From positions 1 through 64,000 of the forward strand of contig JADLGL010000107.1 in the NCBI GenBank assembly GCA_020849325.1: a stretch of DNA of 64,000 nt. The letters are read 5' to 3'. Positions 9,596 through 19,316 of this stretch are shown piece after piece. The DNA is from Bauldia sp. (GTDB taxonomy: Bacteria; Pseudomonadota; Alphaproteobacteria; Rhizobiales; Kaistiaceae). The position numbers were made by a program, and so were the translations under genes. The notes below the pieces were generated by a model that made no database searches, was not told where the DNA came from, and saw only the letters and a list, made by a program, of their open reading frames with translations. Position 1 is the first letter of the stretch. The number at the start of each line of letters is the position of its first letter.

Positions 9596-11014
9596 GTGTC
9601 CACTGAGACGCAGTCGCCCAATCCGGGCCTTCGGCTGTTCAACACGCTGTCGCGTGCCAAGGAGCCGTTCGCGCCGATCGATCCGTCGAACGTGCGGATG
9701 TATGTCTGCGGGCCGACGGTCTACGACCTCGCCCACATCGGCAACGCGCGGCCGGTCATCGTCTTCGACCTCCTGTTCCGCCTCCTCCGCCATCTCTATG
9801 GCGAGGATCACGTCACCTATGTCCGGAACGTCACGGACGTGGACGACAAGATCAACGCCCGCGCCGCGCGGGATTTCCCCGGCGTGCCGCTCAACGAGGC
9901 GATCCGGCGCGTGACGTCGGCGACCGAGCGCCAGTTCCGCGACGACGTCGCGGCCCTCGGCACGCTTCCGCCCACCGTCGAGCCGCGCGCCACCGAGCAC
10001 ATCGCGGAGATGCTCCGGATGACGGAGCGGCTGGTCGAGCGCGGCTACGCCTACGTCGCCGAAGGCCATGCGCTGTTCGACGTCCACGCCTGGAAGAACC
10101 CCGACGGCTCGCTCGAATACGGAAAACTGTCGAACCGCTCGCTCGACGACATGATCGCCGGCGCCCGCGTCGAGGTGGCGCCCTACAAGCGCAACCCGAT
10201 GGATTTCGTGCTGTGGAAGCCGTCGAAGGAGGGCGAGCCGAGCTGGCCGTCGGCCTTCGGCGCCGGCCGTCCCGGCTGGCACATCGAGTGCTCCGCGATG
10301 GCGGAGAAGCACCTCGGCACCATGTTCGACATCCACGGCGGCGGCATCGACCTCGTCTTCCCGCACCATGAGAACGAGATCGCCCAGTCGCGTTGCGCCC
10401 ACGGGACGCCCGTGATGGCGAAGGTGTGGATGCACAACGGCTTCCTCCAGGTGGAGGGCGACAAGATGTCGAAGAGCCTCGGCAACTTCATCACCATCCG
10501 GGACGTGCTGAAAGACTGGCCGGGCGACGTCGTGCGCCTCAACATGCTGCGGACGCACTACCGCCAGCCGATCGACTGGACCGTCGCAGCGCTCGAGGAG
10601 AGCGAGAAAATGCTCGGGCAGTGGTTCGACGCCGCGTCCGACGACGCCGAGCCGCGGCCGGCCGCTACGGTCATCGAGGCGCTCGAGGACGATCTCAACA
10701 CGCCGAAGGCCATCGCCGAACTCCACGGCCTCCGGAGCCGGGCGGGCCACAAATCGCTGGCCGGCTCGCTCGCCTTCCTCGGCTTCGACCGGAAAGCGCT
10801 CGCCGACTGGCGCGCCGCGCATGCGCCGGTGATCGGCCTTCCCGCCGCCGACATCGAAGCCCGCCTCGCCGCCCGCATTGCCGCCCGGAAAGCGAAGGAC
10901 TTCGCCGCCGCCGACCGCATCCGCACCGAACTCGAAGCCCTGGGCATCCGCCTCAAGGACAGCCGCGATCCCATGACGGGCGAGGTCACCACGACCTGGG
11001 AGGCGGCGCGATGA
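9596..11014 (+). CDS. cysS: Cysteine--tRNA ligase
   Basis: [19 protein letters not shown] and KMSKSLGNF motifs. Confidence 0.96.
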   Translation: MSTETQSPNPGLRLFNTLSRAKEPFAPIDPSNVRMYVCGPTVYDLAHIGNARPVIVFDLLFRLLRHLYGEDHVTYVRNVTDVDDKINARAARDFPGVPLNEAIRRVTSATERQFRDDVAALGTLPPTVEPRATEHIAEMLRMTERLVERGYAYVAEGHALFDVHAWKNPDGSLEYGKLSNRSLDDMIAGARVEVAPYKRNPMDFVLWKPSKEGEPSWPSAFGAGRPGWHIECSAMAEKHLGTMFDIHGGGIDLVFPHHENEIAQSRCAHGTPVMAKVWMHNGFLQVEGDKMSKSLGNFITIRDVLKDWPGDVVRLNMLRTHYRQPIDWTVAALEESEKMLGQWFDAASDDAEPRPAATVIEALEDDLNTPKAIAELHGLRSRAGHKSLAGSLAFLGFDRKALADWRAAHAPVIGLPAADIEARLAARIAARKAKDFAAADRIRTELEALGIRLKDSRDPMTGEVTTTWEAAR

Positions 11015-11135
11015 GCGGCCTCGGCTTCAACCGGGTCGTCGTTCGGGACGGCTGCCCGTCCTTCTCGCCTCCACCGTCATGGGCACCAGCACCCGGACCA
11101 CGACACCGCCATCTGGCCGCCCGAAGAGCCGTCCG

Positions 11136-12761
11136 ATGAGTACGGAACGGCTGTACCTCTACGACACGACGCTGCGCGACGGCGCGCAGACGCCCGGCAT
11201 CGACTTCACGCTGGCCGACAAGGCGCTGATCGCGACGCTGCTGGACGGGCTCGGCATGGACTATGTCGAGGGCGGCTTTCCCGGCGCCAACCCGCTCGAC
11301 ACCGCGTTCTTCGCCGAGCGCCGCACCGGCCGTGCCCGGTTCGCCGCCTTCGGCCGCGTGAAGAAGGCCGGCGCGAGCGTCGCCAACGACCCCGGCCTCC
11401 GGGCGCTGTTCGATGCCCAGGCCGACGCCGTCTGCTTCGTCGCGAAGGCGTCGGACTATCAGGTCCGCGTCGCGCTCGGCGTGACGCCCGAGGAGAACCT
11501 CGACAGCGTCCGCCTCTCGGTCGAGGCTGCGCTGGCACACGGTCGCGAGGCGCTCGTCGACTGCGAGCACTTCTTCGATGGCTACCGGGCGAACCCCGCC
11601 TATGCGCTCGCCGTTGCCAGAACCGCATTCGATGCCGGCGCCCGCTGGGTCGTCCTCTGCGACACCAATGGCGGCACGCTGCCGGAGGAGGTCGAGGAGA
11701 TCGTCCGCGACGTCGCGCGCACCGTGCCGGGCGACCGCCTCGGCATCCACGCCCATGACGACACCGGCAATGCCGTCGCGAACTCGCTCGCCGCGATCCG
11801 CGCCGGCGCGCGGCAGATTCAGGGGACGCTCAACGGCGTCGGCGAGCGCTGCGGCAACGCCGATCTCGTCGCCCTCATCCCGACGCTCCTCCTCAAGCCC
11901 GGCTACGCCGACCGCTTCGAGACGGGCATCACCATGGCGGCCCTTGCCGGCATCACGCAGCTCTCCCGCCGCTTCGACGAACTCCTCAACCGCACGCCCG
12001 ACCGGCAGGCGCCCTATGTCGGCGCGTCCGCCTTCGCCACGAAGGCCGGCATCCACGCGTCGGCGCTCGCGAAGGACACGCGGACCTACGAGCACGTGTC
12101 GCCCGAAGCCGTCGGCAACCGCCGCCGCGTCTTCGTCTCCGACCAGGCCGGCCGCTCGAACCTCGTCGCCGAACTCGACCGCCTCGGCGTTCCCTTTGGC
12201 CGCACCGACCCGCGCGTCGACGGCCTCCTCGCCGAACTGAAGCGCCGCGAGGCCGCCGGCTACGCCTATGAGAGCGCCGACGCCTCGTTCGAGCTCCTCG
12301 CCCGTCGCTGGCTCGGCACCGTGCCCGCCTACTTCTCCGTCGACGGTTTTCACGTCACCGTCGAGCGCCGCCACAACGCCCGCGGAAAGCTCGTCTCGAT
12401 CTCCGAGGCGGTCGTGAAGATGACGATCGGCGGCAAGCGCTTTCACAACGTCGCCGAAGGCAACGGCCCCGTGAACGCGCTCGACCGGGCGATGCGGAAG
12501 GACCTCGGCGCCTACCAGACGGCGATCGCCGACCTCGAGCTCGCCGACTACAGGGTCCGTATCCTCAACGGTGGCACCGAAGCCATCACGCGGGTCCTCA
12601 TCGAAAGCACCGACGGCGCCGGCAACCGCTGGTCGACGATCGGCGTCTCGGAAAACGTCATCGACGCCTCGTTCGACGCGCTGACGGACGCCATCGTGTT
12701 CCGCCTGCTGAAGGCCGGCGTGGCGCCGGTGGAAGCCCCGGCAGAGGCCATGGAGGCGTAG
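11136..12761 (+). CDS. cimA: (R)-citramalate synthase
   Basis: LYDTTLRDGAQTPGIDFTLADK... and LeuA-dimer-type C-terminus. Confidence 0.92.
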   Translation: MSTERLYLYDTTLRDGAQTPGIDFTLADKALIATLLDGLGMDYVEGGFPGANPLDTAFFAERRTGRARFAAFGRVKKAGASVANDPGLRALFDAQADAVCFVAKASDYQVRVALGVTPEENLDSVRLSVEAALAHGREALVDCEHFFDGYRANPAYALAVARTAFDAGARWVVLCDTNGGTLPEEVEEIVRDVARTVPGDRLGIHAHDDTGNAVANSLAAIRAGARQIQGTLNGVGERCGNADLVALIPTLLLKPGYADRFETGITMAALAGITQLSRRFDELLNRTPDRQAPYVGASAFATKAGIHASALAKDTRTYEHVSPEAVGNRRRVFVSDQAGRSNLVAELDRLGVPFGRTDPRVDGLLAELKRREAAGYAYESADASFELLARRWLGTVPAYFSVDGFHVTVERRHNARGKLVSISEAVVKMTIGGKRFHNVAEGNGPVNALDRAMRKDLGAYQTAIADLELADYRVRILNGGTEAITRVLIESTDGAGNRWSTIGVSENVIDASFDALTDAIVFRLLKAGVAPVEAPAEAMEA

Positions 12762-12793
12762 GCGCGGCCACCGCCGTGCCTACTGCGCTTGCC

Positions 12794-13393
12794 CTACATC
12801 AGATACGTCCGCGCCTCGGGCGTGTCGGACGGCGCTTCTTCCACCATGCGGCCGATCGCCGGCAGCACCTCGTCGATGCGGTCGACGCTGGTGTAGAGCA
12901 CTTTCCCGCTCCGCGGCGGATGCAGGAAGCCGCCGGCCTCCATGTGGCGGAGGAGGGCGACGAGCGGGTCCCAGAAGCCTTTGAGGTTCGCGAGCACGAT
13001 CGGCTTTCCGTGCTGGCCGAGCTGCGCCCAGGTCATCATCTCGACCGTCTCCTCGAGCGTGCCGATGCCGCCGGGGAGCGCGAGGAAGGCGTCGGAGCGG
13101 TCGAACATCAGCCGCTTCCGCTCGTGCATGTCGGCGGTGACGACGAGGTCGGTCGCCTCGCGCAGCATGATCTCGCGATCCTTGAGGAAGCGCGGGATGA
13201 TGCCCGTCACCGCCCCGCCATGCCGCAGCACGCTCCGCGCGAGGATGCCCATCAGGCCGACGTCGCCGCCGCCATAGATGAGCCGCACGCCGGAATCGGC
13301 CATCAGCTGGCCGAGGCGCTCGGCGCTGGCCGCATAGTCGGGATCGATGCCGGTTGCGGCACCGCAATAGACGCACAGGCTGGTCAGGGTCAT
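12794..13393 (-). CDS. LOG family protein (cytokinin riboside 5'-monophosphate phosphoribohydrolase-like)
   Basis: GGGDVGLMG and PGGIGTLEE motifs. Confidence 0.93.
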   Translation of the reverse strand: MTLTSLCVYCGAATGIDPDYAASAERLGQLMADSGVRLIYGGGDVGLMGILARSVLRHGGAVTGIIPRFLKDREIMLREATDLVVTADMHERKRLMFDRSDAFLALPGGIGTLEETVEMMTWAQLGQHGKPIVLANLKGFWDPLVALLRHMEAGGFLHPPRSGKVLYTSVDRIDEVLPAIGRMVEEAPSDTPEARTYLM

Positions 13394-13649
13394 GGTTCTG
13401 GTTCTGGCAGCGGCGGAAACGGCGCGTCAAGCGACGAAGGGTGGCACCCGGTCCGTCCGGCAGGAGGTGCGCCGTAGCCGACGGGAGGGCATCCGCGCCG
13501 GGAGCCGCGTTCTGACCCAGACTCCGCTCATCCCCGCCTTCGGGCCTGAAGGAACACGGCGATCCGGACGGTGCGCCTACCGGGCGGGCTTGCGGCTTGG
13601 GTGTCCGGCACGGCCGAGTTGGCAGGACGGCCGAAAGTCCCCAACCCAA

Positions 13650-13677
13650 CCCTCCCCACAAGGGCACAAGGGGAGGG
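13650..13677. repeat. Intergenic inverted repeat ccctcccc-N12-ggggaggg
   Basis: Perfect 8-bp arms in non-coding DNA upstream of the LysM gene. Confidence 0.55.
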
Positions 13678-13845
13678 AGAACGAAGGCCGAGGCCAGCCT
13701 CATTCTTCACACGCTCGAAAGCCGTGACGAGCGGTTTTTGCGGGGTCGGCCAAGCTTGACCAATCCTGCCCGCAAGGCTTCTGTTGCGTCGCGGTATCAC
13801 TGGGGACCGCCGTCCGCTGGCCACGGACCGTCCCCCCGAGGTTGG

Positions 13846-14682
13846 ATGCAACGCCGGAAACACAGGCTGAATCTGCCGCCCCGCCGAGCCGTTCTCGGCC
13901 TCGCCGCGCTGGCGATCGCAGCCATCGGAAGCCCCGCCGCAGCCCAGCCGGCACCGCTGACCTATGACGTCCTCCCCGTCGGCCCCGGCGGCGCGCCCGT
14001 GTTCGTGGGCGCCGCCGAGCCGGGGGTGACGGTGGAACTCCTCGACGGCGCGCTGGTCGTCGCCACGGGCGTCGCCAACGAGCGCGGCGAATGGATTCTC
14101 ATGGCACCGGGTCCCGGCGGGGCCGCCGGCACCTTCACCGTCCGCGTTGCGCCGGTGCCGGTTCTCGCGGAAGCGCCGCGGCCGGACGGCGACACCCCGC
14201 GGGCAGAGCCGCCGGCCGCGCCGGCGCTCGCCGCAACGGTCGCCGGCGGCCACATGGAAGGCACGGCCGCTCCGGCGGCGACGATCATCGTCACGGGGGC
14301 CGGAGCGGCGCTGACCGCCGTCGCCGACGGAGGTGGGCAGTGGATCATCCCCCTGACGGACCTCGCTGCCGGCGCTTATGCCCTCCGCGTCACGACGGGC
14401 GACGGGGCCGGCGAAACGGCCGTGGTGCTCGATCTCGTCCTGCCGCTCGATGCCGAGAACCTCCGCGTCGAGGTCGCGATCGCCGTCCCCGCCTTCGCCG
14501 CGGCCGAGGGCACGCTCGCCGGGCCGCGTTTCGTCGTCGTCGGTCCGCGCGACACGCTGTGGGACATCGCCGTCCGCGCCTATGGTGACGGCCTTCGCTA
14601 CCGCGAGATTTTCGCAGCGAACCGCGACCAGCTGCGCGATCCGCGCCGGATTTTTGCCGGACAGGTTCTTCTCATTCCCTGA
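13846..14682 (+). CDS. LysM peptidoglycan-binding domain protein
   Basis: Signal peptide; C-terminal LysM VGPRDTLWDIAVRAYGDGLRYREIFAANRDQLRDPRRIFAGQVLLIP. Confidence 0.85.
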   Translation: MQRRKHRLNLPPRRAVLGLAALAIAAIGSPAAAQPAPLTYDVLPVGPGGAPVFVGAAEPGVTVELLDGALVVATGVANERGEWILMAPGPGGAAGTFTVRVAPVPVLAEAPRPDGDTPRAEPPAAPALAATVAGGHMEGTAAPAATIIVTGAGAALTAVADGGGQWIIPLTDLAAGAYALRVTTGDGAGETAVVLDLVLPLDAENLRVEVAIAVPAFAAAEGTLAGPRFVVVGPRDTLWDIAVRAYGDGLRYREIFAANRDQLRDPRRIFAGQVLLIP

Positions 14683-14736
14683 TCGCCCCCCAACTATGGG
14701 CTTGCCTCGGCGGCGGGAACGCGCTTTGCCGCTGTC

Positions 14737-14757
14737 GGCCGCTTCGGGGGCGGCCGC
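14737..14757 (+). promoter_or_regulatory. Hairpin in leader of the ABC exporter gene
   Basis: cggccgc-ttcgggg-gcggccg, perfect 7-bp stem, 13 nt upstream of ATG 14771. Confidence 0.4.
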
Positions 14758-14770
14758 TGGGAAACTTCTG

Positions 14771-16687
14771 ATGTCGAATGCCGTTCGGCGCCGCGGCGGC
14801 GTCACCGCGGACCGCGGTGGCACCGTCGCCGCCATGCTGACCCTCTGGCCCTTCATGTGGCCGGCCGACCGGCCGGATCTCAAGAAACGCGTCGCGTTCG
14901 CCATCGCGGCGCTGGTCGTCGCCAAGATCGCCACCGTGCTCGTCCCGTTCGCCTACAAATGGGCGACCGACGCGCTGGTGCCCGCCGGCACCACCTCGAC
15001 CGAGACGCTCCTCGTCGCCGCCGTGGCGACGCCGATCTTCCTCGTCATCGCCTATGGCGTCGGCCGCGTTCTCTCGACCGGCTTCACGCAGCTCCGCGAC
15101 GCGCTGTTCGCGAAAGTGGGGCAGCACGCCGTGCGGCGGCTCGCCTTCCGCACCTTCGTCCACCTCCACGACCTCTCGCTCCGATTCCACCTCGAGCGGC
15201 GCACCGGCGGCCTCTCGCGCGTCATCTCGCGCGGCACCAACGGCATCGAGGCGATGGTGCGGCACACGCTCCTCAACATGGTGCCGACCGCGCTCGAATT
15301 CGCCTTCGCCGCGGCGATCATCGGCTACCATTTCGGCCTCGCTTACCTCCTCGTCGTCGTCGTGACGGTGGTCGTCTACGTCGCCTTCACGGTGATCGCC
15401 TCGAACCGCCGCATCGCCATCCGCCGCGCGATGAACGAGTCCGACACCGACGCCAATTCGAAGGCCGTCGACAGCCTCCTCAACTTCGAGACGGTGAAGT
15501 ATTTCGGCAATGAGGGGCTCGAATCCCGCCGCTTCGACGTGGCGATGGAGCGCTACCAGGAGGCCGCCACGCGGACCTGGACGTCGCTCGCCTGGCTCAA
15601 TTTCGGCCAGACTGTGATCTTCACCACCGGCATGACCGTGTCGATGCTCATGTCGGCGTCGGAGGTCGTGCGCGGCACGCTCACGCTCGGCGATTTCGTG
15701 CTGATCAACGCCCTCCTGATCCAGCTCGCCATCCCGCTCAACTTCATCGGCACGCTCTACCGCGAGATCAAGCAGGGCCTCGCCGACATCGAGGCGATGT
15801 TCACGCTCCTCGACGAGCCGGCCGAGATCGTCGACCGGCCGGATGCCGGCGTGCTCCACGTCCGCGACGGGGCGGTGCGGTTCGAGGACGTCCGCTTCGG
15901 CTACGACCCGGAGCGCCCGATCCTGAAGGGCGTGAGCTTCGACATCCCCGCCGGCCATAGCGTCGCCATCGTCGGACCGTCCGGCGCCGGCAAATCCACG
16001 ATCTCGCGGCTCCTGTTCCGCTTCTACGACGTCGGTGGCGGCCGCATCACCATCGACGGCGAGGACATCCGCGACGTCACGCAGGCCTCGCTCCGCGCCG
16101 CGATCGGCATGGTCCCGCAGGACACGGTGCTGTTCAACGACACCATCGCCTACAACATCCGCTACGGCCGCCCCGAGGCGACCGACGAAGAGGTCCGCCG
16201 CGCCGCCGCGCTCGCCCAGATCGGCGGCTTCATCGCGAGCCTCCCGAAAGGCTACGACACCGAAGTCGGCGAGCGCGGGCTGAAGCTCTCGGGCGGCGAG
16301 AAGCAGCGCGTCGCGATCGCGCGCACCATCCTGAAAGGGCCGCCGATCCTCGTCCTCGACGAGGCAACGTCGGCGCTCGACAGCCATACCGAACGCGAAA
16401 TCCAGGGCGCGCTCGACCGCGTCTCGGCAGACCGGACGACGCTGATCATCGCCCACCGTCTGTCGACGGTGGTGCACGTCGACCAGATCCTCGTCCTCAA
16501 GGACGGCGTCATCGTCGAGCGCGGCCGCCACGCGGATCTTCTGGCGGAGCGTGGCCTCTACGCCAGCATGTGGAGCCGCCAGCAGGAGGCGGAGGAAGCG
16601 GCGGAGCGGCTCCGTCGCGCCCAGGAACAGAACCCCGGCTATGTCGCGCCGATCGGGGAGCCGGACGCTCTCCCCGCCGCGGAATAG
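14771..16687 (+). CDS. ABC transporter permease/ATP-binding protein, ATM1/HMT1 type
   Basis: Walker [15 protein letters not shown], signature LSGGEKQRVAIART, Walker B ILVLDEATSALD; N-terminal TM domain. Confidence 0.93.
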   Translation: MSNAVRRRGGVTADRGGTVAAMLTLWPFMWPADRPDLKKRVAFAIAALVVAKIATVLVPFAYKWATDALVPAGTTSTETLLVAAVATPIFLVIAYGVGRVLSTGFTQLRDALFAKVGQHAVRRLAFRTFVHLHDLSLRFHLERRTGGLSRVISRGTNGIEAMVRHTLLNMVPTALEFAFAAAIIGYHFGLAYLLVVVVTVVVYVAFTVIASNRRIAIRRAMNESDTDANSKAVDSLLNFETVKYFGNEGLESRRFDVAMERYQEAATRTWTSLAWLNFGQTVIFTTGMTVSMLMSASEVVRGTLTLGDFVLINALLIQLAIPLNFIGTLYREIKQGLADIEAMFTLLDEPAEIVDRPDAGVLHVRDGAVRFEDVRFGYDPERPILKGVSFDIPAGHSVAIVGPSGAGKSTISRLLFRFYDVGGGRITIDGEDIRDVTQASLRAAIGMVPQDTVLFNDTIAYNIRYGRPEATDEEVRRAAALAQIGGFIASLPKGYDTEVGERGLKLSGGEKQRVAIARTILKGPPILVLDEATSALDSHTEREIQGALDRVSADRTTLIIAHRLSTVVHVDQILVLKDGVIVERGRHADLLAERGLYASMWSRQQEAEEAAERLRRAQEQNPGYVAPIGEPDALPAAE

Positions 16688-16808
16688 GGGACAGCAGTCC
16701 GTCTTGCCGCCGCATTTCGGGCCTTTCCCTTCACACGCGACAGCGTTCGTGCTTGAAGCGAACGTCCGCCTGAAATGAAGGCACGTACCCGTTTGCCCCG
16801 GTAGGCGT

Positions 16809-17507
16809 ATGGATTCCATCCTCGGTTCGATCCGCAAGAACTTCGTGCCGGTCCGGCGCGAGGGCTACGTGTTCATCGCCATCGCGGCGCTGATCGCGAT
16901 CGTCCTCGGCTTCCTGTGGCAGCCGCTGTTCTGGATCTTTGCGATCGTCACCGGCTGGGTCGCCTACTTCTTCCGTGATCCGCGCCGCGTGACCCCGCAG
17001 GACGCGAACCTCGTCATCAGCCCGGCCGACGGCACCGTGGCCGCGGCGGGCCCCGCCGTCCCGCCCGAGGAACTCGGCCTCGGCACGGCGCCGATGCAGC
17101 GGGTTTCCGTGTTCATGAGCGTGTTCAACTGCCATGTGAACCGCGCTCCGGTCGCCGGCCGTGTCACCCGCATCGCCTATCGCGCGGGAAAATTCATCAA
17201 CGCCGACCTCGACAAGGCGAGCGTCGACAACGAGCGCAACGGCGTCGTCATCGACGGTCCGCACGGCCATGTCGGCGTCGTCCAGATCGCCGGCCTCGTC
17301 GCGCGCCGCATCCTGTGCTGGACCGCCGAGGGCGCGGACCTCTCAGCCGGCCAGCGTTTCGGCATGATCCGTTTCGGCTCGCGCGTGGACGTCTATCTCC
17401 CCGCCTCGGCCGCGATCATCGTCAGCGAGGGCCAGACGGTGCTCGCCGGCGAGACGACGATCGCCTGGTTCGGCGGCGTTGCCGGCTGGCCGGTACGGGT
17501 CGACTAG
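16809..17507 (+). CDS. psd: Phosphatidylserine decarboxylase
   Basis: [23 protein letters not shown] and RFGSRVD motifs; adjacent pssA. Confidence 0.94.
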   Translation: MDSILGSIRKNFVPVRREGYVFIAIAALIAIVLGFLWQPLFWIFAIVTGWVAYFFRDPRRVTPQDANLVISPADGTVAAAGPAVPPEELGLGTAPMQRVSVFMSVFNCHVNRAPVAGRVTRIAYRAGKFINADLDKASVDNERNGVVIDGPHGHVGVVQIAGLVARRILCWTAEGADLSAGQRFGMIRFGSRVDVYLPASAAIIVSEGQTVLAGETTIAWFGGVAGWPVRVD

Positions 17508-17509
17508 AC

Positions 17510-18469
17510 GTGGCGCGGCTGTTCAGCCCGTTCGACCCCGACGAGCCGCCCGGGCGCACCCGCCGCCGGCCGCGGCCGCAGGTGTCGGTGCGGATGCTGA
17601 TCCCGAACATGGTGACGCTGCTGGCGCTGTGTTCGGGCCTCACCGCCATCCGCATGGCGGTCGAGGGCCGGTTCGAATGGGCGATCTACGGCATCCTCGC
17701 GTCGGCCGTCCTCGACGGCATCGACGGCCGTATCGCCCGGCTCCTCCGCTCGACGTCCCGCTTCGGCGCGCAGCTCGATTCCCTCGCCGATTTCGTCTCC
17801 TTCGGCGTCGCGCCGGCGATCCTTCTCTATGCCTGGTCGCTGTCCGATCTCGGCTCGGCCGGCTGGGTCGTCGGCATGGTGTTCGCGATCTGCGCCGCGC
17901 TCCGCCTCGCGCGTTTCAATTCAGCGCTCGACGGGCCGGCAAAGCCGGCATGGCAGGGGGCGTATTTCGTCGGCGTCCCGGCCCCCGCCGGCGCCGTTCT
18001 CGCAATGCTGCCGATCTACGTCGAGTTCCTCGGCACCAACGGTGCGAGCGAGCCGCATGGCATGGTCACCGCCTGGGTGGCGCTCGCCTACATGGTGCTC
18101 GTGGCGTTCCTGATGGTGAGCCGCGTGCCGACCTTCTCGGGCAAGCACATCGGCCAGCGCATTCCGCGCGACATGGTGCTGCCGATCTTCATCGCCGTGG
18201 TGGTGTTCGCCGCGCTCCTCGTCAGCTTCCCGTGGTGGGTGCTGACGGTGGGGACGATCCTCTATCTCGGCGTGCTGCCGCTGTCGTGGCGCGCCTTCGA
18301 GGCGACGCGCCGGACCGTGACGGGCGAACCGCTCCGCGCCAACGACGCGCCGATGCAGGAGGTGGCCGAGCAGCCCGAGCCGCTAAGGCTGGAACCGCCC
18401 CCCCGCAACCGCAGCGGTCCGCGCCGCGAGCGGAGCGTCCGGAAAAGCCGCCCGCAGAACCTTCAGTGA
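17510..18469 (+). CDS. pssA: CDP-diacylglycerol--serine O-phosphatidyltransferase (GTG start)
   Basis: CDP-alcohol phosphatidyltransferase motif DGIDGRIARLLRSTSRFGAQLDSLADFVSFG. Confidence 0.93.
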   Translation: MARLFSPFDPDEPPGRTRRRPRPQVSVRMLIPNMVTLLALCSGLTAIRMAVEGRFEWAIYGILASAVLDGIDGRIARLLRSTSRFGAQLDSLADFVSFGVAPAILLYAWSLSDLGSAGWVVGMVFAICAALRLARFNSALDGPAKPAWQGAYFVGVPAPAGAVLAMLPIYVEFLGTNGASEPHGMVTAWVALAYMVLVAFLMVSRVPTFSGKHIGQRIPRDMVLPIFIAVVVFAALLVSFPWWVLTVGTILYLGVLPLSWRAFEATRRTVTGEPLRANDAPMQEVAEQPEPLRLEPPPRNRSGPRRERSVRKSRPQNLQ

Positions 18470-18601
18470 TTCCGCCGCGCTCGATCCGGTCATCAGCCGG
18501 AGGAGGGCGCGCATGTCCGCGACCTGCCGGTCGGCCAGTTCGTCCCGTGCGGCGCTGCCATCCGTCGCCGCTGCCCGCATGCTGGCGCCCATGTCCGCCA
18601 A
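18383..18601 (-). CDS. Possible small ORF convergent with and overlapping the pssA 3' end
   Basis: 72-aa ORF with balanced composition (ADMRALLRLMTGSSAAESLKVLRAAFPDAPLAARTAAVAGG). Confidence 0.3.
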   Translation of the reverse strand: MADMGASMRAAATDGSAARDELADRQVADMRALLRLMTGSSAAESLKVLRAAFPDAPLAARTAAVAGGRFQP

Positions 18602-18791
18602 CCTCCGAGTGATTCACGAGCGCCCAGCGTGCCCGCCGGCGGGTTAACGATTGCTTACCCCGGCCGCACAGCGAATCCCGGTTTCCGCGGCACGGTCGGG
18701 GATTGGTTCAGCGTCGGCCGGCGAAGGCCGGCGCCGGTCGCGCACGCTCCGGGGCTGACCGGAACGCACGCCAACTTGAACGCACCGACAC

Positions 18792-18817
18792 GGAACCCGC
18801 TGCCGGGCCTCCGCATT
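18792..18817 (+). promoter_or_regulatory. Possible EcfG-type (general stress) promoter upstream of the CsbD gene
   Basis: GGAAC-N17-CATT (consensus GGAAC-N16/17-CGTT, one mismatch), 48 nt upstream of ATG 18866. Confidence 0.25.
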
Positions 18818-18865
18818 TTCCCGGTGAACGCCGATCCGGCGTTCGCTCAAAACGGAGGTAGAGCC

Positions 18866-19039
18866 ATGGACAAGGATCGCATCGAAGGTTCGGCCAAGCA
18901 GATGAAGGGCGCCGTCAAGGAGGTCGCCGGCAAGGTGATCGGCGACAAGAAGCTCGAGGCCGAAGGCAAGGCCGAAAAGGCCGCCGGCAAGGTCCAGAAC
19001 GCGGTCGGCGGTCTCAAGGATACGCTGCGCGGCAAGTAG
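18866..19039 (+). CDS. CsbD family stress-response protein
   Basis: MDKDRIEGSAKQMKGAVKEVAGKVIGDKKLEAEGKAEKAAGKVQNAVGGLKDTLRGK. Confidence 0.92.
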   Translation: MDKDRIEGSAKQMKGAVKEVAGKVIGDKKLEAEGKAEKAAGKVQNAVGGLKDTLRGK

Positions 19040-19064
19040 TCCTTCCCATCGCGGGGACCACGGC

Positions 19065-19084
19065 AGGGCGGCTTCGGCCGCCCT
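19065..19084 (+). terminator. Rho-independent-type terminator of the CsbD gene, UUCG tetraloop
   Basis: agggcggc-ttcg-gccgccct followed by ttct. Confidence 0.8.
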
Positions 19085-19240
19085 TTCTGCGTTCGCCCGC
19101 CGCTGAAGCGCGACGAAGGGCGTCGCCTGTCTGCCTTCGGCGTGACAGGATTGCGTGGCCAATCTCGCGCGAGAGCCCCATGTGAAGAACGGGCTGCCGG
19201 TTCTTCGAAGCGACGAGGCTCCACCAGGGACAGGCAAGGA

Positions 19241-19266
19241 GCGTGATCCGCCTGAACGGATCACCC
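19241..19266. repeat. Intergenic dyad gcgtgatccg-cctgaa-cggatcaccc
   Basis: Perfect 8-bp core stem; related to dyads at 26959 and 59479. Confidence 0.6.
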
Positions 19267-19316
19267 TCGAAGGGGCGGCAGAACCCGGAAGACCGGGATG
19301 CCGGGGGAGGATCGCG

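Noticed and set aside
11011-11139. 42-codon ORF overlapping the cysS stop by ATGA, before cimA
   Set aside because: Pro/Arg-rich translation without recognisable similarity; likely non-coding spacer.
19222-19235. ggctccacca string resembling a tRNA/tmRNA 3' CCA end
   Set aside because: No matching acceptor strand, T-arm or anticodon arm could be folded from the upstream 80 nt.
19140-19316. Possible riboswitch in the leader of the diheme cytochrome gene
   Set aside because: Several stems are present but no consensus core of a known class (glycine, SAM, cobalamin, fluoride) was recognised; recorded only as a dyad.
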